From contig ONHK01000009.1 in assembly GCA_900317625.1 (NCBI GenBank), positions 62,001-126,000 of the forward strand: 64,000 nt of DNA, given 5' to 3'. The notes beneath the pieces were generated by a model. The model ran no database searches, was not told where the DNA came from, and was given only the letters and a program-made list of their open reading frames with translations. Source of the DNA: an uncultured Treponema sp. (lineage in GTDB: Bacteria; Spirochaetota; Spirochaetia; Treponematales; Treponemataceae). This document shows, one piece after another, positions 26,714-34,982 of this stretch. Position 1 is the stretch's first letter. Each line of letters starts with the position of its first letter. The position numbers and the translations under genes are program-made.

Positions 26714-26742
26714 ATTATAAATTAATAACGATGTTAATTCAA
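26714..26742 (-). promoter_or_regulatory. Promoter of the unknown-function gene and pgeF
   Basis: TTGAAT (26737-26742 on the minus strand) and TATAAT (26714-26719) are separated by 17 bp, about 20 bp before ATG 26693. It is divergent from an extended -10 at 26758 on the plus strand. Confidence 0.62.
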
Positions 26743-26757
26743 ACTTTTTTGACAATT

Positions 26758-26766
26758 TGGTATAAT
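26758..26766 (+). promoter_or_regulatory. Extended -10 promoter element
   Basis: TGG-TATAAT reads rightwards, immediately upstream of the short interrupted reading frame at 26783. No matching -35 sequence is clear. Confidence 0.4.
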
Positions 26767-26782
26767 TAAAATTATCAGTTAA

Positions 26783-26917
26783 ATGCCTAGTTTTTATGAT
26801 GAATTTATAAATTGAATGAGCGCGAATGAAAAAGGCAAGTTTGGCGTCCTTGAAGTGTCTTTTGCCGAATGGCATAAAAGAATTATCGAGCATTTTCTGA
26901 AAGAAAAGCGCAGATAA
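26783..26917 (+). pseudogene. Short reading frame interrupted by TGA
   Basis: From ATG 26783 the frame reads MPSFYDEFIN, then TGA (26813-26815), then ATG and 32 more codons (MSANEKGKFGVLEVSF... ending KEKRR) to TAA 26917. The same frame on both sides and the protein-like composition suggest a 44-codon gene that has acquired a stop, or a gene fragment. No Shine-Dalgarno sequence is visible. The longer minus-strand reading frame across this region has no supporting features. The rest of the 26.7-27.04 kb interval holds promoter-like sequence and an inverted repeat. Confidence 0.35.
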
Positions 26918-26981
26918 TTCTTCCAAAAAAGCACTTCACCATAGCCAATACTTGACTTTTGACTGGAAGCTTATTCAATTT
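26809..26981. repeat. 13-bp inverted repeat pair around the short reading frame
   Basis: AAATTGAATGAGC (26809-26821) and GCTTATTCAATTT (26969-26981) are inverted copies with one mismatch. The right copy extends to match the 24-bp repeats at 46294 and 50658. Confidence 0.5.
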
Positions 26982-27040
26982 CTTTCACATTGATTATAGC
27001 TAAACATTCAACCTGATAATTTTAATTTAGGGAACACAAA

Positions 27041-28288
27041 ATGGAACAGGCTTCTAACAGTGAAATTGTGCTTCAAATCCTTGTATCAGTCGGAATTATT
27101 GTGATTGCGGCAAAATACCTTGGCACTTTGGCAAAAAAAATCGGATTTCCGCAGGTTGCCGGAATGATTGTCGCAGGTCTTCTTCTTAGATTTTTACCAT
27201 GGTTCAACAACTTTGGCTCAAATCCATCCGGCTCATTGTTCGGTGAAACAGACCGTTTTATATCTTTTGTATCAGAAATCGGTGTGGTTCTAATCATGTT
27301 CAGCGCAGGACTTGGAACAAATTTAAAGTCGCTTGCAAAATCAGGAATAAAATCCACAATAATCGCGCTTTGCGGTGTTTTAGTTCCGCTTGCACTTGGA
27401 ACTGTTATGGCATTGTGCTTTTGGGGATTTGACGGTTTTGGAACTCCTCAGTTTTACAAGGCAATGTTTATAGGAACAATTTTAACAGCTACTTCTGTAA
27501 GCATTTCCGTTGCGACTTTAAAGGAACTTGGACATTTAAAGACTGATCTTGGACAGACAATCGTAAGCGCGGCGATTATTGATGACGTTTTTGGAATAAT
27601 TGTCCTTACAGTTGTGCTTGGAATCAGTACTGGAACTGGCGGAATTCTAATCACATTAGGAAAGACAATCCTGTTTTTTGTTGCGGCAATCATTTTCGGA
27701 TTCATTGTATTCAGAGTTTTCAAATGGTACGACAGACGGCATCCGCATTCAAGAAGAATTCCGATTTACGGACTTGGAATCGCGCTGATTTTTGCCTATG
27801 CGGCAGAAAGATTCTTTGGAATTGCAGATATTACAGGCGCATACATTGCCGGAGTTGTATTCTGCTCATTGACAGACGCTCCTTATATGGAACAAAAAAT
27901 CGATATTAATTCATATATGATTTTCAGCCCAATATTTTTTGCCGGAATCGGATTAAAAACAGATCTTTCCGGAATGAATTTTTCTCTTTTGTGGTTCAGC
28001 ATTGCGTTTGTAATAATCGGCTGTCTTTCCAAACTTATAGGATGCGGCTGCACTTCCAGACTTTTGGGATTTTCATGGAAAGATTCCTGCAAAATCGGGC
28101 TTGGAATGATGGTGCGCGGAGAAGTTGCGCTGATTGTGGCCCAAAAAGGTCTTTCCATTGGAATAATTGAGTCAAAATATTTTGCACCAGTAATTCTTCT
28201 GATAATTATTTCCTCGATGATTGTTCCGGTTTTGCTGAAAAAAGCGTTCCACGGCGAAACTCCAGTTTTACAGACCGAAACAAACTGA
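27041..28288 (+). CDS. Cation/proton antiporter (CPA2 family)
   Basis: This 415-residue polytopic membrane protein has about 11-12 hydrophobic segments. Motifs of the CPA2 (NapA/KefB-like) family include GVVLIMFSAGLGTNLKSLAKSG and AAIIDDVFGIIVLTVVLG, the latter with the paired aspartates expected at the ion site. GMMVRGEVALIVAQKGLSIGII is the C-terminal conserved block. It probably exchanges Na+ or K+ for protons. There is no TrkA/KTN regulatory domain. It is a single gene with AGGG 8 nt before ATG, followed at once by a stem-loop repeat. Confidence 0.92.
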   Translation: MEQASNSEIVLQILVSVGIIVIAAKYLGTLAKKIGFPQVAGMIVAGLLLRFLPWFNNFGSNPSGSLFGETDRFISFVSEIGVVLIMFSAGLGTNLKSLAKSGIKSTIIALCGVLVPLALGTVMALCFWGFDGFGTPQFYKAMFIGTILTATSVSISVATLKELGHLKTDLGQTIVSAAIIDDVFGIIVLTVVLGISTGTGGILITLGKTILFFVAAIIFGFIVFRVFKWYDRRHPHSRRIPIYGLGIALIFAYAAERFFGIADITGAYIAGVVFCSLTDAPYMEQKIDINSYMIFSPIFFAGIGLKTDLSGMNFSLLWFSIAFVIIGCLSKLIGCGCTSRLLGFSWKDSCKIGLGMMVRGEVALIVAQKGLSIGIIESKYFAPVILLIIISSMIVPVLLKKAFHGETPVLQTETN

Positions 28289-28297
28289 ACGGGTTCT

Positions 28298-28451
28298 TAA
28301 GGGCAGCGCCCTTAGGAGAAGGGGTAGGACGCAACGAAGTGCGGACGAGGGGGAGACATCCCCCACAAAACAAAAATCGGGTTTTCAAAAGACTTTAGGC
28401 TTTTGAAAAGTAGTGAGGAACGTAAGTTCCGAACGGCGGGAAATCTTTCCC
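28298..28451 (+). repeat. GC-rich modular stem-loop element (copy 4, after the antiporter)
   Basis: This is the longest copy, starting 9 bp after the antiporter stop codon. Hairpins: 28298-28314 (TAAGGGC/GCCCTTA), 28330-28343 (CGCA/TGCG), 28349-28364 (GGGGG/CCCCC), 28382-28409 (TTTTCAAAAG/CTTTTGAAAA), 28417-28430 (GGAAC/GTTCC) and 28438-28451 (GGGAAA/TTTCCC). Two joined versions of the shared module are visible: AAGGGGTAGGACG and AAAGTAGTGAGGAAC. Confidence 0.82.
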
Positions 28452-28558
28452 CTCCACCTTAAAAAAACCTTTAATATTGTAGAAAAATAGAAAATTTATT
28501 ATATTTTTAACATCCGATGTTTAGGATTGGACATTTTTTAATGAAAGAGGCTTATAAA

Positions 28559-30142
28559 ATGGCTACATGGGCAAATGCTGACACACTTTCTTCTTGGAAG
28601 AAGTTGTTTTCCTTAAAGGGAATGGTTTCTGTTGCAGATGAACTTTCTTCTGCAGATGCAGTAAAACGCATTCAGGAATATTCAATACCAATGGCTGAAG
28701 GTTTGACTTATAACTATGCCGCAAAGCAGGTTAATGAGCAGATTCTTAAGACATTGCAGGATTTGTCGGATGAAGCCCAGCTTCTTGAAAAATTTGAGGC
28801 TCTTTACAATGGCGAAGTTGTAAATACCGGCGAGAAACGAATGGTTCTGCACCAGCTTACTCGCGGACAGCTTGGAAAAGATGTTTTTGCAGACGGTCAG
28901 AACAAACGTGATTTTTATATCAATGAACAGAAAAAAATCGCTGATTTTGCAGAAAAAGTTCATTCTGGAAAAATCGTGAACGAAAAGGGCGAAAAATATA
29001 CTCAGGTTTGTCAGATTGGAATCGGTGGCTCTGATTTGGGTCCACGCGCAATGTATCTGGCTTTGGAAAACTGGGCAAAAGCGAACAACACTTTTAAGAT
29101 GGAAGCCCATTTTATTTCAAATGTTGACCCAGATGACGGTGCGGCTGTTGTTGCCTCATTGGATTTAGCACACACAATTTTCATTCTTGTCTCAAAATCT
29201 GGAACAACCCTTGAAACTCTTACAAATGAAAGTTTTGTAAAAGATTTCCTTAAAAAAGAAGGGCTTGATGTTTCAAAGCACATGATTGCTGTTACTTCTG
29301 AAACTTCGCCGTTGGCTCACAACCCGGATTATATGCAGGCTTTCTACATGGACGACTACATTGGCGGACGTTACTCTTCCACTTCTGGAGTTGGCGGAGC
29401 TGTTCTTTCGCTTGCATTTGGACCAAAAGTTTTTGCAGACTTCCTTGACGGTGCCGCAGAAGAAGACAAAACTGCAACTGAAAAAGATATACGCAAAAAT
29501 CCGGCTCTTATGGACGCTTTGATTGGAATATACGAAAGAAATGTTCAGGAATATCCGGCAACAGCAATTCTTCCATATTCACAGGCGCTTTCAAGATTCC
29601 CGGCTCATCTTCAGCAGCTTGATATGGAATCAAACGGAAAATCTGTAAACCGCGACGGTGGAAAAATTGATTATGTTACAGGTCCGGTTATTTTTGGTGA
29701 GCCAGGAACAAACGGTCAACATTCGTTCTACCAGCTTTTGCATCAGGGAACAAATGTTACTCCGCTTCAGTTCATTGCTTTCAGCGAAAACCAGACTGGA
29801 AAAGATGTTGTAATTGAAGGTTCAACAAGCCAGACAAAACTCTGCGCAAATGTTGTTGCACAGATTGTGGCTTTTGCCTGCGGCAAAAAAGATGCTGATC
29901 CAAACAAAGCTTTTGCAGGAAACCGTCCTTCAAGCCTGATTTATGGAAAACAGCTTACACCAAAAACTCTTGGCGCGCTTCTTGCCCATTTTGAAAACAA
30001 AGTTATGTTCCAGGGATTTGTATGGAACATCAACAGTTTTGACCAGGAAGGCGTTCAGCTTGGCAAAAAACTTGCAAAAGCTGTTCTTTCAAACAACATG
30101 GAAGCAGCTTTGGCAAAATATGCAAGCCTGCTGATAAAATAA
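28559..30142 (+). CDS. pgi: Glucose-6-phosphate isomerase
   Basis: This is a PGI of about 527 residues (from ATG 28559, which has AAAGAGG upstream; longer in-frame starts at 28541 and 28517 lack this). It shows the SIS-domain active-site regions IGIGGSDLGPRAMYLAL, VSKSGTTLETLTN and FTDDYIGGRYSS-like DDYIGGRYSSTSGVGG, then GTNGQHSFYQLLHQG with the catalytic His. It interconverts glucose 6-phosphate and fructose 6-phosphate. It is a single gene ending in a strong terminator. Confidence 0.95.
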   Translation: MATWANADTLSSWKKLFSLKGMVSVADELSSADAVKRIQEYSIPMAEGLTYNYAAKQVNEQILKTLQDLSDEAQLLEKFEALYNGEVVNTGEKRMVLHQLTRGQLGKDVFADGQNKRDFYINEQKKIADFAEKVHSGKIVNEKGEKYTQVCQIGIGGSDLGPRAMYLALENWAKANNTFKMEAHFISNVDPDDGAAVVASLDLAHTIFILVSKSGTTLETLTNESFVKDFLKKEGLDVSKHMIAVTSETSPLAHNPDYMQAFYMDDYIGGRYSSTSGVGGAVLSLAFGPKVFADFLDGAAEEDKTATEKDIRKNPALMDALIGIYERNVQEYPATAILPYSQALSRFPAHLQQLDMESNGKSVNRDGGKIDYVTGPVIFGEPGTNGQHSFYQLLHQGTNVTPLQFIAFSENQTGKDVVIEGSTSQTKLCANVVAQIVAFACGKKDADPNKAFAGNRPSSLIYGKQLTPKTLGALLAHFENKVMFQGFVWNINSFDQEGVQLGKKLAKAVLSNNMEAALAKYASLLIK

Positions 30143-30190
30143 TTTTTCAGAAGACATTTTTGAATAATTCTGCCAAATAGCTAATAAAAC

Positions 30191-30230
30191 AAAAGCCAGC
30201 ACTACATCTTTTTGTCTTGCTGGCTTTTTT
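30191..30230 (+). terminator. Terminator after pgi
   Basis: The stem AAAAGCCAGC/GCTGGCTTTT (30191-30200 and 30219-30228) is followed by a T run, 49 bp past the pgi stop codon. Confidence 0.85.
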
Positions 30231-30252
30231 ATTCTTTTACAAGTCCTATAAT

Positions 30253-30270
30253 ATAGTAAAATTTTACTAT
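30253..30270. promoter_or_regulatory. 18-bp perfect palindrome upstream of DUF3015 gene
   Basis: ATAGTAAAATTTTACTAT is fully self-complementary. A half-site (TAGTAAAAT) recurs at 30319-30327, nearer the DUF3015 start codon. It could be an operator; there is no direct evidence for a bound protein. Confidence 0.4.
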
Positions 30271-30362
30271 TTCTTTACATATTTTTTTCATTGTTTTTAG
30301 AAAAATTTTAGTTTTTTTTAGTAAAATCCAAAGTAATCGTATACAAATTTTTGGAGGCATAT

Positions 30363-30806
30363 ATGCTTAGAAAAAAGATCGCTGCTTTAGTTGCAGCTGG
30401 AATGCTTGCTGTTTCAACTTCAGCATTCGCAGGAAATGTAGGACCTGGTCTTGGCTATCTTCTTGTAAATGACAAAGAAGGAATGGGTTGGGACTTGCTC
30501 GGTGCTTTCCTCAATGGTATCTGGTACAACCAGTTCTTTGCTATCTCTTCTGGAACATGGGGATATGACAAGGCTGAAGTTGCAATGACAGAAACAAACC
30601 AGTTCATCTCTGACAACATGGATGCACTTGCAAACGACATTGCTAAGGGTGAAGGCGAATACATCGACACACTTTCTACAATGCTCAACGTATCTGATTC
30701 AGTTGCTTTCAAGGCTTCTCTTCAGAACAATTTTGATGAAATCTTCTCTTCTTCAGAAGTTTCAGCACAGGAAGTTGCAAGCAAAATTTATTCTCTTGTA
30801 GGATAA
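30363..30806 (+). CDS. DUF3015-like secreted protein
   Basis: This secreted protein of about 147 residues (signal peptide MLRKKIAALVAAGMLAVSTSAFA) has the DUF3015 pattern: NVGPGLGYLL near the N-terminus, then QFFAISSGTWGYDKAEVAMTETNQFISDNMDALANDIAKGEGEYIDTL. The start at ATG 30363 has GGAGG 5 nt upstream; an earlier in-frame TTG at 30351 would add a few residues. The function is unknown. The next gene, a DUF4105 protein, starts one base after the stop, so the pair is a two-gene operon. Confidence 0.72.
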   Translation: MLRKKIAALVAAGMLAVSTSAFAGNVGPGLGYLLVNDKEGMGWDLLGAFLNGIWYNQFFAISSGTWGYDKAEVAMTETNQFISDNMDALANDIAKGEGEYIDTLSTMLNVSDSVAFKASLQNNFDEIFSSSEVSAQEVASKIYSLVG

Positions 30807-30807
30807 T

Positions 30808-32766
30808 GTGATTTTCTTTTTTAAAAAGGCAGGATGCAATTTTGGTTTCACAAGAACAAAGATTGCGTCCTGTTTCTTCTTTATAACCATATTCTTCATC
30901 TCAGTATTGCCAATTTCTTCCGCTGAACCAAATTCTGACTCTTATTCAGAAAAGGTTGAATTTTTAATAGAAAAAGCAGAAGAGTTAAAATTATACAAAG
31001 ATTCTTATTGGCACACACTTTTACACTATAAACCGGCATTGTTCAGCCGCTACAAGAGTCTTGTTGATGACCCGAAATTCTTTTGCGCAAAAAATGGAAA
31101 AACAAATCCAAAAGAAGAATTGAACGCAACTCTTAGAGCTTTTTTTGAGCCTGCACCACAACCGGGCGCAGAAAAAAAACACGCAATTGAAAGATTTCCA
31201 GGGCGCTACAAATGGCTTTGTGAAAAACTTGAGCTTTCTGAAAATGATTTTCCTTACAATGGCGACGTTGCCTTTCAAAATGTCTTAAAGCAAGTAAATC
31301 CAGGAAATGTATTTCTTGTTTTTCCTTCAATTTATTTAAAACGTCCGGCTTCTGTTTTTGGACATACATTTCTTCTTATTGAAACAAAAGATAAACCTAG
31401 GCTTACTGCAAATTCTATAAATTATGGAGCCGTTACAAAAATTACCGGCGGTCCGCTTTACGCGATTCTTGGACTTGTGGGCGGATTCAAAGGTTACTAT
31501 GGATTTGAAACTTATTATGAAAAAATAAAACAGTATTCTGATATGGACATGCGCGATATGTGGGAATACAAGCTGAATCTAAATGATGAAGAAAAAGAAA
31601 AAATGCTGCGGCATGCATTTGATTTAGCTGGGATATATTCAAGATATTATTTTACAAGCGAAAACTGCTCATACAATCTTCTATTTTTGATTGAAGCCGC
31701 AAGACCTTCCACTCAGGCGACAGAAAAACTTTTTGGAATTGTAGAACCGCTCGCAACTGTAAAACTTGCATATAATCTTGGATTAACGGAAGAAACAGAA
31801 TATCGTCCGTCCGCCTATTCAAAAGTTGAAAATGGAAAAAAGAATCTTACCTTAAAACAGCAAAAATATATAAAAGATGTCTGTTTTGGTAAAAAAACTG
31901 TTCAAGACTTTCCTTTTTCAGAACTCCCTTCCGAAAAACAGGCGCAAATTTGGAACACAGCATCCGATTATCTTAGCTCTCTTCTAAACAACCGAAAAAT
32001 CACTTCAGATGAATACAGAGCAAGATTTATTTCTGTTTTGTCCGCAAGACGCAAACTTGGAAAAATAGAAGAAGAAAATTTTGAAATGCCTGAAGATCCA
32101 AAAAAAGCCCATGGCTCAAAAAAACTTGCATTGACAGGCGGAAATGATGTGAATGGCGGTTACTGTGGAATGGAATTCCGCTTGTGCTCGCATGAACAGC
32201 TTGAATCCCCTGCTGGTTTTTCTGAAAATTCAGAACTCGCATTTGCAGATGTGGAAGTGCGTTACAATCCTGAAAAAAATGACTTCTATTTAAAAAAAGT
32301 CACACTGCTTTCAATTCTTTCGTTACCGGCATCTGATATGTTTTTCTTGAATGGAGCAAGTCAATTATTAACAGGACTTGAGCAAAATCCTAATAAAGAT
32401 GAAAAACAGGATTTAGCATGGCGATTTAAATTTTTATACGGAGCGAGCGTTCGGCCGGCAGAATGGCTTCAGATTTATCTTATGGGCGGTGCAGACACTT
32501 ATTTTTCTCCGGCATACAGATATGGAACAGATTTGCTTTTAGGCGGAGAAACAGGCTTTATTGCAGGAACAAACACTTGGAAAAATAAAATTTCAGCAAG
32601 CGTTTTACAGTCGCCATTTGATCTGGAACATTTCAGAACTCAATTTGCCGCAGACACTTGCCTTTTCTTGTCACAAAACATGGCTTTAAAAGGAAATTAT
32701 TCTTTCAATATGGACTACGGAAAATACCATCATGAATGGACTCTTTCCGTGAACGCATATTTTTAA
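30808..32766 (+). CDS. DUF4105 (Lnb N-terminal-like) periplasmic protein
   Basis: This 652-residue protein starts at GTG 30808, directly after the DUF3015 gene. A hydrophobic segment at residues about 19-38 looks like a signal anchor or signal peptide. The DUF4105 domain has H186 in ASVFGHTFLLIE and C287 in SENCSYNLLFLIE, spaced like the catalytic His and Cys of this papain-like/NlpC-related fold. The remaining 300 residues look like repeated beta-strands and may face the outer membrane. Family members act on cell-envelope substrates; the exact reaction is not known here. Confidence 0.78.
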   Translation: MIFFFKKAGCNFGFTRTKIASCFFFITIFFISVLPISSAEPNSDSYSEKVEFLIEKAEELKLYKDSYWHTLLHYKPALFSRYKSLVDDPKFFCAKNGKTNPKEELNATLRAFFEPAPQPGAEKKHAIERFPGRYKWLCEKLELSENDFPYNGDVAFQNVLKQVNPGNVFLVFPSIYLKRPASVFGHTFLLIETKDKPRLTANSINYGAVTKITGGPLYAILGLVGGFKGYYGFETYYEKIKQYSDMDMRDMWEYKLNLNDEEKEKMLRHAFDLAGIYSRYYFTSENCSYNLLFLIEAARPSTQATEKLFGIVEPLATVKLAYNLGLTEETEYRPSAYSKVENGKKNLTLKQQKYIKDVCFGKKTVQDFPFSELPSEKQAQIWNTASDYLSSLLNNRKITSDEYRARFISVLSARRKLGKIEEENFEMPEDPKKAHGSKKLALTGGNDVNGGYCGMEFRLCSHEQLESPAGFSENSELAFADVEVRYNPEKNDFYLKKVTLLSILSLPASDMFFLNGASQLLTGLEQNPNKDEKQDLAWRFKFLYGASVRPAEWLQIYLMGGADTYFSPAYRYGTDLLLGGETGFIAGTNTWKNKISASVLQSPFDLEHFRTQFAADTCLFLSQNMALKGNYSFNMDYGKYHHEWTLSVNAYF

Positions 32767-32827
32767 GAGAATATAGAAAAAATCAGAATTCAAGTATATA
32801 TTTTGATCAGGTCAGGAAACAAAAAAG

Positions 32828-34231
32828 ATGAAAAAAATTGAAAAATCAACTGCACAAAATGAAGCAAAAACAAATTTTTCTGAAGTCTTCTTGAATGAAA
32901 TCAATGATTATCTTCAAATAATCCAGTCATCTGCAAAAGTTCTAGAAAATCCAATTGACCAAAAAACTCAAATTCTAGTGTCAAATATGATTAAAAAAAA
33001 TGTGCATGAAATAAAAAATGCTTTTGGAAATGCCGGCTCAGGTTCCGGTGAAAATTTTTCAGAATATGATATTTCCTTTGAAAACCAGAATATTTCAATC
33101 CAAAAAGAAATCGCCGAAAAAATCTCAATCGGAATTTTCAGCAAAAATGAATCTGACAATTTCAAGCTCCGGATTGTGCTTCAATCCTATGGATTTTTTG
33201 TGCGGATAATGAAAAATTACGAGGAAACCATTTCTGCAATTCAGGAAAACCTTATCCAACTGCTGATAATTTCTCCGGAAGACGAAAATGACAAAGTATT
33301 TTCTCTGTGCACTGAAATCCGCAGGAAAAATTCGCCGCAGGATTTTGCGATTCTGCTGATTGCAAACAAATTCCATTCCTACCTTATAGAAAAACTTTTT
33401 GAATACAAAATAAATGACTATCTTCTTCGACCTTTTGATGTTTCTGCACTGCTTTTCCGCATCCAAGCAATTGAAAATTGCCGAAATCTGAGCAAAAAAA
33501 ATCAGGAACTTTTAAAATCCGAAAAAGAAAAGAACACATTTCTTTATTTTGTGACCCACAACGTGAACACGCCACTCACACTTCTTTTAAATGAAATCCA
33601 GAGTCTTTCTGTGGCATACGAAAATCTTCCGGAAAAAGACAAGAAAAATTCAGATTTTGAAAACACAATTCAAAGTATACAAAAAAATGCGCGGGCAATA
33701 AATATCATTATTCAAAACGTGCTGGATTCGTACAAAATTTCAGACAGAAGATTTATAATAAATCCAAAAATCCTGAACCTTGAATCTTGTCTAAAAAAGG
33801 AAAACGAATTTCTTTCAAAAAAAGCTGAAAATAAGCGCCAGAATTTCATCTTCAAATGTTCCGTAAAAGAGCCATGCGTTTTCTGCGACGAATACAGCCT
33901 GAAAGGAATTTACGAAAATCTTGTTGACAACGCGATAAAATACACAGAATTCAATGGAAATATAACAGTTTCTATTGAAGAGCAGGCGGATTTTATAATT
34001 TTGAATGTAATTGATGATGGACAGGGAATTCCAAAGGAAAAGCAGGCGGCAATTTTTGAACGATTTGCGAAAATCGGCTCGGCACCAACAGGCTCAGAAA
34101 AATCCTGCGGACTAGGACTTTTTGTTGTAAATGAAATTTGCAAGCTTAATGATCTTATTCTTGAATATTCTGAAAACAAATCCGCAAAATCAGGAAGCAT
34201 TTTCAGCGTAAAATTTAAAAAAATTGGATAA
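32828..34231 (+). CDS. Histidine kinase with degenerate receiver domain
   Basis: This 467-residue protein has no membrane segment. Residues about 101-220 have a receiver-like fold, but the phosphorylated Asp position is LLIISPEDEN (S149/P150) and the conserved Lys is Arg in NDYLLRPFD (R201). It is therefore probably a pseudo-receiver. The HisKA H-box follows at H244 (THNVNTPL). The ATPase domain has N box NLVDNAIKYTE, G1 IDDGQGIP, F box IFERFAK and G2 CGLGLFVV. The N-terminal 70 residues resemble a second, His-less dimer helix. The gene precedes the response regulator by 30 bp, so the two form a two-component system. Confidence 0.85.
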   Translation: MKKIEKSTAQNEAKTNFSEVFLNEINDYLQIIQSSAKVLENPIDQKTQILVSNMIKKNVHEIKNAFGNAGSGSGENFSEYDISFENQNISIQKEIAEKISIGIFSKNESDNFKLRIVLQSYGFFVRIMKNYEETISAIQENLIQLLIISPEDENDKVFSLCTEIRRKNSPQDFAILLIANKFHSYLIEKLFEYKINDYLLRPFDVSALLFRIQAIENCRNLSKKNQELLKSEKEKNTFLYFVTHNVNTPLTLLLNEIQSLSVAYENLPEKDKKNSDFENTIQSIQKNARAINIIIQNVLDSYKISDRRFIINPKILNLESCLKKENEFLSKKAENKRQNFIFKCSVKEPCVFCDEYSLKGIYENLVDNAIKYTEFNGNITVSIEEQADFIILNVIDDGQGIPKEKQAAIFERFAKIGSAPTGSEKSCGLGLFVVNEICKLNDLILEYSENKSAKSGSIFSVKFKKIG

Positions 34232-34261
34232 ATTCAAACAAATCGAGTAAAATATAATGTC

Positions 34262-34975
34262 ATGCAAGAAAATGAACTTATATTAATTGTTGAAGACTCA
34301 GAAGATTTGAATAATTTTATGGCAAAAAACCTGCGAAGTCAAAATTATGAAGTTGTACAATGTTTTAACGCAGACGAAGCCTACAAACAGCTCTCAAAAA
34401 ATTCCTGCAGTCTTGTAATTTTAGATTTGAACCTTGGAAACGGTGACAATGGAATGGAAATTTTACATTCAATCAGAATCCAGAGCAAAATGCTTCCTGT
34501 AATCATTGTCTCTTCAATCCAGAATGAAAAGATAAAAATTCAGGGATTCAGGGAAGGCTGTGATGACTACATAATCAAACCGTTTTATATTGAAGAACTT
34601 ATTTTGCGAGTAAAACGGATGCTGGAAAAATTCTCTTTCTCAGGATTTGACAAAAAACCGCTGGAAGAAGTTTATTCATGCGGAATTTTCAAAGTTGACA
34701 CAACAAGCCAGACTGTCTATAAAATGGAAAAACCAATTCCAATGCGAAAAAAACAGTTTGATCTTATTCTTTATTTTATCCAGAACCCGAATAAAATCCT
34801 GTCTTTTGAAACAATTTTCCAGAATGTATGGAATGAACCAGTTCCAGATGAAAAAACCTTGGAAAGCAACATTTATGTGAACATAAAATCTCTGCGGAAT
34901 CTTATAGAAGACGACAAAAAGAATCCAAAGCATATTGTTTCCGTAAGCAAATGCGGCTATATTTTTGCTCCGTAA
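34262..34975 (+). CDS. OmpR-family response regulator
   Basis: This 237-residue regulator has a receiver domain (acidic pair E11-D12, phospho-acceptor D55 in LVILDLNLG, conserved K106 in DDYIIKPF) and a winged-helix DNA-binding domain ending SNIYVNIKSLRNLIEDDKKNPKHIVSVSKCGYIFAP. It is the likely partner of the kinase upstream. There is no obvious Shine-Dalgarno sequence. It converges on the GGDEF-like gene with 7 bp between stops. Confidence 0.92.
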   Translation: MQENELILIVEDSEDLNNFMAKNLRSQNYEVVQCFNADEAYKQLSKNSCSLVILDLNLGNGDNGMEILHSIRIQSKMLPVIIVSSIQNEKIKIQGFREGCDDYIIKPFYIEELILRVKRMLEKFSFSGFDKKPLEEVYSCGIFKVDTTSQTVYKMEKPIPMRKKQFDLILYFIQNPNKILSFETIFQNVWNEPVPDEKTLESNIYVNIKSLRNLIEDDKKNPKHIVSVSKCGYIFAP

Positions 34976-34982
34976 TCTAATC

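Noticed and set aside
26813-26815. Selenocysteine reading of the in-frame TGA
   Set aside because: No SECIS-like hairpin was seen and the surrounding protein is not a known selenoprotein, so gene decay is simpler.
26699-26926. 75-aa minus-strand reading frame upstream of the unknown-function gene
   Set aside because: It covers divergent promoters and an inverted repeat, has no ribosome-binding site and no recognisable protein pattern.
30253-30270. Terminator for the palindrome upstream of DUF3015
   Set aside because: The stem is AT-only without a loop or T run, and pgi already has a strong terminator upstream.
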